This document shows, one piece after another, positions 1 through 5,425 of a DNA stretch of 14,655 nucleotides (the stretch's first letter is position 1; every line of letters begins with the position of its first letter). Under the pieces are notes generated by a model. That model did no database searches, was not told the origin of the DNA, and saw only the letters and a program-made list of their open reading frames with translations. A program made the translations under genes and the position numbers. The stretch covers positions 1 through 14,655 of the forward strand of contig JAPUJD010000058.1 in NCBI GenBank assembly GCA_027296385.1, read 5' to 3'. The stretch is from Acidobacteriota bacterium (lineage in GTDB: Bacteria; Acidobacteriota; Thermoanaerobaculia; Multivoradales; JAHEKO01).

Positions 1-9
1 CGTCCTCAT
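1..9 (-). CDS. Possible start of a further operon gene (partial, 3 codons visible)
   Basis: An ATG reading leftwards at 9-7 overlaps the TGA stop (8-6) of the HAD gene in an ATGA arrangement. This is the kind of 4-bp overlap seen between other genes in this window. Only the codons ATG AGG ACG are visible, so nothing can be said about the product. It is listed only because the overlap suggests that the minus-strand run continues beyond the window. Confidence 0.25.
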
Positions 10-731
10 CGCGTAGCTCCCAACCGCTCGACCAGGGCCGTCAACTCGCTCAGCTCGTCGATCGTATGATCCGGCCTCGGCCCCCCGGCGTCCTCACGGC
101 GCAGCCAGACCGTGGTGACTCCAGCGGCGCGGCCGGCGGCGATATCGCTCTCCCGTCGATCGCCAACCATGAGAGCCGCCTCCGGGGTGATGTCCAAGGC
201 GGTGAGGGCGTAGCGGATCATCGCCGGTGACGGCTTGCGATGCCCGTCGTCGTAGCTGAAATGGAAGGTCTCGATCCACTCGGCCAGGCCTTCGCGCTCG
301 AGGATTTTGCGGTACAGCGCTCCCGGCATCGGCACGTTGGATACCACTCCCAAACGCAGGCCGCGCCGGTGTAGCTCGCGCAGGGTGTCGACAGTATCGT
401 CGAAAGCCGTCAGCATCTCGCCGTAAGGGCGAAACCAGGTTCCGAGCAGGGTCGCGTCATGAAGGCGGATACCGGCGCGCCGCCGCAGCCGGGTCAGATG
501 CGGCTTCCAGTCCGCCTCGTGGCCGTGCTCGTAGCGCTTGTCGTACTCCTCCCGCCATGGCGCGAACAACAAGCGATCGAGGTCGGCCTCCCGCACGCGC
601 CCACCGCGGTTGCGGATCAGGCTCAGCAACGCTTGCCGGCCGCGCCAGTCGAAGCGGGACTCGGGCAGCCCGCGGGCGTTCTCGAGCCCGATCAGGACAC
701 CGCCCATGTCGAACAGCACCGCCCGGATCAC
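6..731 (-). CDS. HAD-superfamily hydrolase (subfamily IA-like), probable phosphatase
   Basis: This is a predicted cytosolic phosphatase of about 241 aa; the substrate cannot be told from sequence. All four HAD motifs are visible: motif I FDMGGVL (nucleophile Asp8, with Gly10 where many phosphatases have a second Asp, a common variant), motif II VVSNV (Ser131), motif III RKPSP (Lys166) and motif IV VGDRRESDIAAG (Asp191, Asp196). An open frame runs upstream to 1022, but that stretch lies inside mutM and is low-complexity Arg/Gly sequence. I therefore chose the GTG at 731, which gives MIRAVLFDMGG, the normal N-terminus of the family. That GTG overlaps the mutM stop as GTGA, indicating translational coupling as the last complete gene of the minus-strand run. 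The HAD assignment is firm; the function is open. Confidence 0.85.
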   Translation of the reverse strand: MIRAVLFDMGGVLIGLENARGLPESRFDWRGRQALLSLIRNRGGRVREADLDRLLFAPWREEYDKRYEHGHEADWKPHLTRLRRRAGIRLHDATLLGTWFRPYGEMLTAFDDTVDTLRELHRRGLRLGVVSNVPMPGALYRKILEREGLAEWIETFHFSYDDGHRKPSPAMIRYALTALDITPEAALMVGDRRESDIAAGRAAGVTTVWLRREDAGGPRPDHTIDELSELTALVERLGATR

Positions 732-1552
732 CTTTGGCAGCCTCCGCAGTAGAAGGTGCTGCGGCCCGACTGCACGATCCGTCGGATCGACTTGCCGCAT
801 CGCGAGCAGGCCTCTCCCTCTCGGTCGTAGACCTCGAGCACGGTCTGAAAGTACCCGCTGTTGCCCTCGCCGTCGACGAAGTCGTTGAGCGTCGTGCCGC
901 CCTGGGCGATCGCGTCTTCCAGCGTCGAGCAGACAGCCTGTGCCAGCGCGTCCCAGCGCCGCGGCGCGATCCGGGCCACGGACCGTTTGGGGTGTATCCC
1001 CGCCCGGTGCAGTGCCTCGCAAGCGTAGATGTTGCCGACCCCGACGACGACGCGACCATCCATCAAGAAGTTCTTGACCGGGCCGCGGCGCCTCTCGGTG
1101 GCAGCAGCGAGGACCTCGCCGGTCAGTCCTCCAGCCAGGGGCTCGGGACCGAGGTGGGCGAAGTGCGAGTCCTCGAACAGGGTCGCCGTCGGCAGGGCTA
1201 GCACCAGACCGAAACGGCGCGCATCGCTAAAGCGCAGCCTCTCGCCCCCGTCGAGATGGAACGCCAAGTGCTCGTGCTTCTCTTTCGGCACCTGGCTCCC
1301 GGCCAGGGTCAGGCGGCCGCTCATCCCGAGATGCACGACGATCGAGTCGTCGCCTTCGAGGTCGATGAGCAAGTACTTGCCGCGGCGGCCCAGACCGGTG
1401 ATGCGGCGATTGCGAACCACGGCTGCCAGACCCTCGACGTCGACCGGCTCGCGCAACGCCGGGTTCGTCACCTCCAGGCCGATGATCGTCCGCCCCAAGA
1501 GGCGCGGCGCAAGGCTGCGGCGCAAGACCTCGATCTCCGGAAGCTCGGGCAC
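728..1552 (-). CDS. mutM: Formamidopyrimidine-DNA glycosylase (Fpg/MutM)
   Basis: This is a bifunctional base-excision repair enzyme that removes 8-oxoguanine and formamidopyrimidines and cleaves the abasic site by beta/delta elimination. At 274 aa it has the usual length. The N-terminus MPELPEIEVLRR carries the catalytic Pro2 (Schiff base), Glu3 and Glu6. A lysine at about residue 59 lies in GRRGKYLL, followed by HLGMSGRL, the FSDARRFG loop and GVGNIYACEAL with the DNA-binding Asn (about residue 174). The C-terminus is a four-Cys zinc finger (CSRCG at about 248 and YCGGC at about 269) with the conserved Arg in GRSTFYC. The usual Asp-Gln before GNIY is Asp-Gly here, a minor change. It starts 39 nt after holA stops, and its TGA overlaps the GTG of the HAD gene. 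Confidence 0.97.
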   Translation of the reverse strand: MPELPEIEVLRRSLAPRLLGRTIIGLEVTNPALREPVDVEGLAAVVRNRRITGLGRRGKYLLIDLEGDDSIVVHLGMSGRLTLAGSQVPKEKHEHLAFHLDGGERLRFSDARRFGLVLALPTATLFEDSHFAHLGPEPLAGGLTGEVLAAATERRRGPVKNFLMDGRVVVGVGNIYACEALHRAGIHPKRSVARIAPRRWDALAQAVCSTLEDAIAQGGTTLNDFVDGEGNSGYFQTVLEVYDREGEACSRCGKSIRRIVQSGRSTFYCGGCQR

Positions 1553-1591
1553 GCGGCGATTCTACGTCGCCGTGCGCCGGGACGCCGAAAC

Positions 1592-3028
1592 CTATGACGC
1601 AGGTCCCGCCAGCTCACTCACGAGAGCCGCGAGAACCGCTCGCGGTCTCCTGCTGCCGCCCTTGAGCGCGACCTCCGCCTCCAAGGTCCTGGCCGGCAGC
1701 CTCGCCAGAAGTTCCGCCGGCAGCCGCGAGGCGGCGAGATAGGCCCGATGGAGCCGGAAGGGATGGAGTCCGGAGAGCGGGTTCTTGCCCAAGCCCGGCC
1801 GGTCCTCCTGCAAACGAGGGGCGAGCTCGCTTTTGAACCGGCTGTAGCTGCGCTCGCCGCGGGCAACGCCCACCACCCGGGCCATGCCGGCGACCGCGGT
1901 CAGCTGGCGCGCGAACTCGGCCAGGAGACCAAAGAAAGACAGCCGGGCCCCGATCGGATCATCGGCCGCCGCCAGCAGGCGATCGATCCGGTGCAACGCC
2001 GCCGCAGCACGGCCGGCGCCGATGTCGTCGAGGATCTTCCACACATCCTCCTCACCGCGGTCGTCGACCGCTGTCTCGACCAGCTTGCGGTCGATAGAGC
2101 CCGCCGCGCCGGCCAGGTGAGCCAGCTTGCGATACTCCGCCGCTAGCCGCTCGGTACTGTCCGCTCGAACTCCGCCACCGCCCCGGCCATCCTCCTGCCG
2201 CAGCGTGCGCCGAGCCAGCTCCTGCAGCGCATCGGCCTGCATCGCCACTCCGGTCTCTCGCTCGAGCTCGGCCGCCACCGCGCCGAGCCCGTCCCACCCT
2301 CTGCGCGTAGCCTCCACCTGGCCGGCCTCGAGCCACGCGCCGCTCTCCTTCACCGCCGCCACCAGGGGATGATCGGCGGCAACCGAGCGCTCGACCAGGA
2401 CGAGGGCGTGGCCCGGAGGCAGGCCGCCGGTAATGAGCTCGGAGAGCTCTGCCAAGTCGGTCTCGGCCCAGCCCACCAGCTCGGCCGCGCGCGCCGCGGC
2501 CAGCAGCTCGCCGAGTCCGCTCTTGAGGTCTTCGACCTGGCGCTTGCCACGTGGCCGATTGCGGCTCCTGCGGCGATAGACCGCCCCACCCTGGTAGGCC
2601 CAGGCGGGCAGCTGCGCCACCACGTCCTCCGGCGGCCCCTGGTAGGGGTCGACCTGGAAGAGACGCAGCGCCTGCAGGAGGCGACTGGCGGCCCGGCGCT
2701 CGTTCATTGCCAGCTCGTCACGACCGATCGGCAACGCCTCGGCAGCATCGTCGATGAGATCGGCGACGCCGCGGGAGTCGGCCAGGATTCGACTCTCTAC
2801 GACCAGCACGACCTTGCCGCTGCCGAAGAGCGACAGCGTTCGCAGATCCGCCAGCACCGGCCCCAGCGAGGCTGGCCGGCGCTGAGTATCCACCTCGCAG
2901 CCGATGCGCTCGGCCAGCGCGGTCGCTATGCGCTGGGCTATCGGCTCCGCGACCACCCGATCCCCGCTGACGAGGTAGAGGGAGTCGAGGCGCCCCTGGG
3001 CGATCTTCTCGAGAATGGCCTCGGGCAC
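1592..3028 (-). CDS. holA: DNA polymerase III delta subunit (clamp-loader wrench), enlarged
   Basis: The delta subunit opens the beta sliding clamp in the clamp loader. With a GTG start at 3028 the protein is 478 aa, against about 340 for typical HolA. The N-terminus (AILEKIAQGRLDSLYLVSGD) matches the family's start, and SLFGSGKVVLVV is the usual second-strand region near residues 66-77. The C-terminal collar domain is recognisable as EEDVWKILDDIGAGRAAAAL, followed by RLSFFGLLAEFARQL. The extra length is mainly an insert of about 100 residues between about 85 and 185, rich in Arg and Ala, splitting the first domain. A longer frame to 3208 exists, but its start would lie well inside the upstream LapAB-like gene and its sequence looks non-coding. 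The GTG at 3028 lies 13 nt after that gene's stop; its Shine-Dalgarno is weak. Identification is by domain pattern. Confidence 0.82.
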   Translation of the reverse strand: MPEAILEKIAQGRLDSLYLVSGDRVVAEPIAQRIATALAERIGCEVDTQRRPASLGPVLADLRTLSLFGSGKVVLVVESRILADSRGVADLIDDAAEALPIGRDELAMNERRAASRLLQALRLFQVDPYQGPPEDVVAQLPAWAYQGGAVYRRRSRNRPRGKRQVEDLKSGLGELLAAARAAELVGWAETDLAELSELITGGLPPGHALVLVERSVAADHPLVAAVKESGAWLEAGQVEATRRGWDGLGAVAAELERETGVAMQADALQELARRTLRQEDGRGGGGVRADSTERLAAEYRKLAHLAGAAGSIDRKLVETAVDDRGEEDVWKILDDIGAGRAAAALHRIDRLLAAADDPIGARLSFFGLLAEFARQLTAVAGMARVVGVARGERSYSRFKSELAPRLQEDRPGLGKNPLSGLHPFRLHRAYLAASRLPAELLARLPARTLEAEVALKGGSRRPRAVLAALVSELAGPAS

Positions 3029-3041
3029 GGAAGTATCGCCG

Positions 3042-4436
3042 TCAGGCGCCAGCGCTGTCGTCGTCGACAGCCCACACCGGGCGCTCATGCACGCCGAGCG
3101 CCTCGGGGGACAGCGTCTCCTCCTCGAAGTCGAGCTCGAGCCCGTTCCAGGTGCCGCAACTATCGCACCGATCGGCCCAGTCTTCACGCCTCTCGCCGCA
3201 CGAAACACAAATGTATTCGGCTCGCCGGACCCCCACCTGCCGCAAGGCGGTACGGTAGGCCTCGACCGCCAGAGCTTCCTCTCCCCGACGCTCGTGAATG
3301 CGACCCACCAGATAGTGGTACGTCGGGGATCGACGGAAACTGGCCGCTAGCGGCTCGAGTGCGCGGAAGGCCTCGTCGTGCATCTCCAGTCGATAGTAGA
3401 GCCGCCCGAGGAAGAAGCGCGGCAGGAGGTCGTTCGAAGCCTCGCCGATGAGCTCGTGCAGCGTATCGATTGCCTGCAGCGGATTTTCCCGCTCGATGAA
3501 GTGATCCTCGATGCGCTGCAGGAACACCGGGCGACCGCTGTCGAGAAAGCCGCTACGCCAAGCAGGAACCGCCCGTTCCTCCTCCCCCATGGCCAGTAGG
3601 ATCTCGCCGCGGAGAATCAAGGCCGGGAGGAAATCCGGCGCTTCGGTCAGGATAGCCTCTGCCTTCTCCAGGGCCACCGAATGACGATCGGCCGCCAAGG
3701 CTGCCACTGCCGCCTCGTAGTCGAGGCCGCGGCGCAGTTGCTGCTCTCGATCGGCCGGCCGGCTGCCGCCTTCTTCGAGCAAAGCGTCCGCGCGCTCCTG
3801 GAGCTGCCCGGCCAAACTCCAGTCGCGCGTCAGCAAAGCTTCGTCACGGCGCCGCCGAATGATGCTCAGTCCCTGGCCCGGAAAATCGCGCAGAACGCGA
3901 TCGAAGATCTGCTCGGCCACCTCGCTGTCGCCCTTGGCTTCGTAGTCCTTGGCCAATTCGTAGAGCGCCGCCACGCCCTGGGGGTACAGAACGGATAGGC
4001 GCCGATGCACTTCGATCGCTTCATCGTGGCGGTCGAGCTCCCTGAGCGCCTCGCCGTAGTAGAGGAGAGTGCCGAAATTCTCGGGCTGTTCGGTCAGGAG
4101 AGCTTCGAGCTCGGCCGCCGCCTTGCCCCACTGGCCGTCGGCTCGAAAGTCGATGGCGCGCCTGAAGCCGCCTCGAAGGCTCTTGGCCTCCCGGTGGAGA
4201 CGGCGATCGCGCCGCTCCTGCAGGTCGCGCTTCAAGGACTGAGTGAGCAGGACGGATACAGCAGGCAGAAACCCGGCCAGGAAAACGATGATCAGCACCC
4301 CGTACAGAGGCACCGACGTGGCGGGCGAGAGAGAAAAACGCTGGCTGAGGAGCTCTTCGTTCTGGCTGCTGAGATAGGAGACGGAGACGACGACGGCCAA
4401 CGCGAACAGGATACTCGCGAAGGTTTTGAACCGCAT
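3042..4436 (-). CDS. LapA-LapB-like fusion: two-helix membrane domain + TPR repeats + rubredoxin-like zinc knuckle
   Basis: Predicted inner-membrane protein of 464 aa with a cytoplasmic TPR domain. Residues 1-90 look like LapA (DUF1049): a helix at about 5-24, SSQNEE, a second helix at about 44-66 and then a strongly basic stretch (KRDLQERRDRR). Residues 90-400 contain TPR-like helical pairs, for example AAAELEALLTEQPENFGTLL. The C-terminus has Cys410-x2-Cys413 and Cys424-x2-Cys427 followed by TWNG, the rubredoxin-type metal site that marks LapB (YciM). In E. coli, LapA and LapB are separate adjacent genes; LapB helps control LpxC through FtsH and so lipopolysaccharide output. Here one frame carries both parts, and its length is close to the sum of the two. 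The ATG follows the dksA-like stop with no gap. The domain architecture is seen directly; a lipopolysaccharide role is inferred. An unrelated TPR membrane protein is the alternative. Confidence 0.8.
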   Translation of the reverse strand: MRFKTFASILFALAVVVSVSYLSSQNEELLSQRFSLSPATSVPLYGVLIIVFLAGFLPAVSVLLTQSLKRDLQERRDRRLHREAKSLRGGFRRAIDFRADGQWGKAAAELEALLTEQPENFGTLLYYGEALRELDRHDEAIEVHRRLSVLYPQGVAALYELAKDYEAKGDSEVAEQIFDRVLRDFPGQGLSIIRRRRDEALLTRDWSLAGQLQERADALLEEGGSRPADREQQLRRGLDYEAAVAALAADRHSVALEKAEAILTEAPDFLPALILRGEILLAMGEEERAVPAWRSGFLDSGRPVFLQRIEDHFIERENPLQAIDTLHELIGEASNDLLPRFFLGRLYYRLEMHDEAFRALEPLAASFRRSPTYHYLVGRIHERRGEEALAVEAYRTALRQVGVRRAEYICVSCGERREDWADRCDSCGTWNGLELDFEEETLSPEALGVHERPVWAVDDDSAGA

Positions 4437-4829
4437 CTAGTCCGTTTCCAAGAGGCCTTGTTCCACTCTTTCCTGGCAGTCGATACAATAGCGCGCCCAG
4501 GGCACCGCCTTCAAGCGAGCCGGAGGAATCTGGCTGCCGCAGGGTTCACAGATCCCGTGCAAGCCCGCTTCCAGGCGATCGAGCGCCTCGTCGATCTCAC
4601 GCAGCATGTCCCGCTCGCTACCCGACAGAGCGAGCATGAACTCGCGGTTGTAGGCGTTATTGGCGCGGTCCACGAGGTCGTCGGCACCATCGCTACCGCT
4701 GCTTTGCCCAACCTCGAGGTCGTGCTCATAGAGATCGACGATCTGCTGGCGCTTGATGTCGAGCTGTTTGCGCAGCCTTGTCGCGGCCGTCTTACTGAGT
4801 TTCTTGGTAGCTGTCGTGGTACTGGACAA
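4437..4829 (-). CDS. DksA/TraR-family C4 zinc-finger transcription regulator
   Basis: Proteins of this family enter the RNA polymerase secondary channel and, in the DksA branch, act with ppGpp on promoters. The 130-aa product has an N-terminal coiled-coil region (KKLSKTAATRLRKQLDIKRQ onward). The motif DLVDRA fits the DxxDxA signature at the tip of the DksA coiled coil. Heptad-like helix sequence (ERDMLREIDEALDRLEAGL) follows, then a four-Cys zinc finger, CEPCG at 94-98 and YCIDC at 114-118. I chose the TTG at 4829 because a strong Shine-Dalgarno (GGGGAGGGAG) ends 6 nt before it. The ATG at 4856 would add nine residues encoded across that ribosome site and has no good site of its own. It lies between rlmH and the LapAB-like gene in the same run. 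Confidence 0.85.
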   Translation of the reverse strand: MSSTTTATKKLSKTAATRLRKQLDIKRQQIVDLYEHDLEVGQSSGSDGADDLVDRANNAYNREFMLALSGSERDMLREIDEALDRLEAGLHGICEPCGSQIPPARLKAVPWARYCIDCQERVEQGLLETD

Positions 4830-4845
4830 AGGATACTCCCTCCCC
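4829..4845 (-). promoter_or_regulatory. Shine-Dalgarno deciding a TTG start for the DksA-like gene
   Basis: Read on the minus strand, GGGGAGGGAG (4845-4836) is followed by the 6-nt spacer TATCCT and then the TTG at 4829-4827. This is the strongest ribosome-binding site in the minus-strand run. It falls inside the first codons of the alternative ATG start at 4856, which argues for initiation at TTG. Confidence 0.6.
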
Positions 4846-4861
4846 GATCCGAACAATGACC

Positions 4862-5335
4862 CTATAACGGCCGCCGATGGTACTTGATTCCTTCATTGAT
4901 GGATAGAGCTCGGTAGAGCTGTTCGTAGAGCACCAGTCGAGCGAGCTCATGGGGGAGAGTCATCGGGCCCAGAGACAAGCGTTCGCGGCACTCGCCGAGG
5001 AGTCCGTCGTCGAGGCCCAGGTCCGAGCCCAACAGGAAAGCGATTGAATAGGGCCAGTCCTCTTGTAGGCGCCGCAGCCACTGTGCGAGCTCGCTCGACG
5101 AGCGCTGCCGCCCCCGCCGATCGAGGGCCACGGTCCAGGCCCGGTCCGGCAGGGCCTGCCGCAGAGCCCCGGCTTCGGCAGCCAGGCGCTGGCGGCCCGC
5201 TCCGGTTCCGGCCTTGACCGTACGCTCGCGGAAAGACAGAGAGCGTTCGATACGCTCGCGATAGCGCCCACAAAGCCCGTCCCACTCGTCCCGTTGATGG
5301 CGACCCGCCCAGATGACGACAATCTCGCGACCCAT
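4862..5335 (-). CDS. rlmH: 23S rRNA (pseudouridine1915-N3)-methyltransferase RlmH
   Basis: This SPOUT-class methyltransferase acts on pseudouridine 1915 in helix 69 of 23S rRNA in assembled ribosomes. At 157 aa it is standard length. The family pattern is clear: LDRRGRQRSSSELAQWL (71-87), the cofactor-loop region FLLGSDLG (100-107), then the diagnostic end SLGPMTLPHELARLVLYEQL, YRALSINEG and YHR (152-154). The cofactor loop normally reads with two adjacent glycines (I-G-G); here it is Leu-Gly103-Ser104. The trefoil-knot tail is otherwise intact, so I expect an active enzyme. It is the first gene of the minus-strand run; the ATG at 5335 has a candidate -10 (TAACGT) only 6 nt upstream and no clear Shine-Dalgarno. 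The DksA-like TTG lies 32 nt beyond its stop. Confidence 0.93.
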   Translation of the reverse strand: MGREIVVIWAGRHQRDEWDGLCGRYRERIERSLSFRERTVKAGTGAGRQRLAAEAGALRQALPDRAWTVALDRRGRQRSSSELAQWLRRLQEDWPYSIAFLLGSDLGLDDGLLGECRERLSLGPMTLPHELARLVLYEQLYRALSINEGIKYHRRPL

Positions 5336-5341
5336 CGACGA

Positions 5342-5349
5342 ACGTTACA
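5342..5349 (-). promoter_or_regulatory. Candidate -10 element for the rlmH operon (possibly leaderless)
   Basis: On the minus strand the bases read TGTAACGT; TAACGT fits TANNNT and ends 6 nt before the rlmH ATG. With normal -10 to +1 spacing, transcription would begin at or next to the A of the ATG. I see no convincing -35 at 17 nt. This is a pattern match only. Confidence 0.35.
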
Positions 5350-5372
5350 CCCTGGCGCTCCTGCCACCGGTC

Positions 5373-5404
5373 CGCGGCAGAAGTCCGCGCGGACTTCTGC
5401 CGCG
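5373..5404. repeat. Perfect 32-bp palindrome between divergent genes (candidate operator)
   Basis: The left arm CGCGGCAGAAGTCCGC is followed with no spacer by its exact reverse complement, so all 16 base pairs match and the axis is 5388/5389. It lies in the 90-bp gap between rlmH (minus, start 5335) and the hydrolase gene (plus, start 5426). Its centre is 23 nt upstream of the candidate -10 of the hydrolase gene, covering that promoter's -35 position. A dimeric regulator site is the simplest reading. It lacks a T-tract and lies upstream of both genes, so it is not a typical terminator. If transcribed it would form a long GC-rich hairpin. Confidence 0.75.
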
Positions 5405-5416
5405 CCCTGCTAGAGT
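5394..5416 (+). promoter_or_regulatory. Bipartite promoter box upstream of the alpha/beta-hydrolase gene
   Basis: CTTCTGCC (5394-5401), 5 nt, then CTGCTAGAGT (5407-5416). The last part is an extended -10 (TG, one base, TAGAGT) ending 9 nt before the ATG at 5426. The same two blocks with identical spacing occur upstream of the SDR gene at 10280-10302. The first block is part of the right arm of the 32-bp palindrome. Confidence 0.45.
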
Positions 5417-5425
5417 TGCGCCTCG

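Noticed and set aside
732..1022. N-terminal extension of the HAD gene to an upstream ATG
   Set aside because: The extension lies entirely inside mutM in another frame, is Arg/Gly-rich, and the HAD fold begins exactly at the GTG overlapping the mutM stop.
3029..3208. N-terminal extension of HolA to an ATG at 3208
   Set aside because: It overlaps the well-supported zinc end of the LapAB-like gene and has no similarity to delta subunits.
2369..3451. 360-aa plus-strand frame antisense to holA and the LapAB-like gene
   Set aside because: Composition is typical of a high-GC antisense shadow with no recognisable domain, and both minus-strand genes are supported by family motifs.
5373..5404. The palindrome as a rho-independent terminator
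   Set aside because: There is no T-tract on either strand and it lies upstream of both flanking genes, where no transcript should end.
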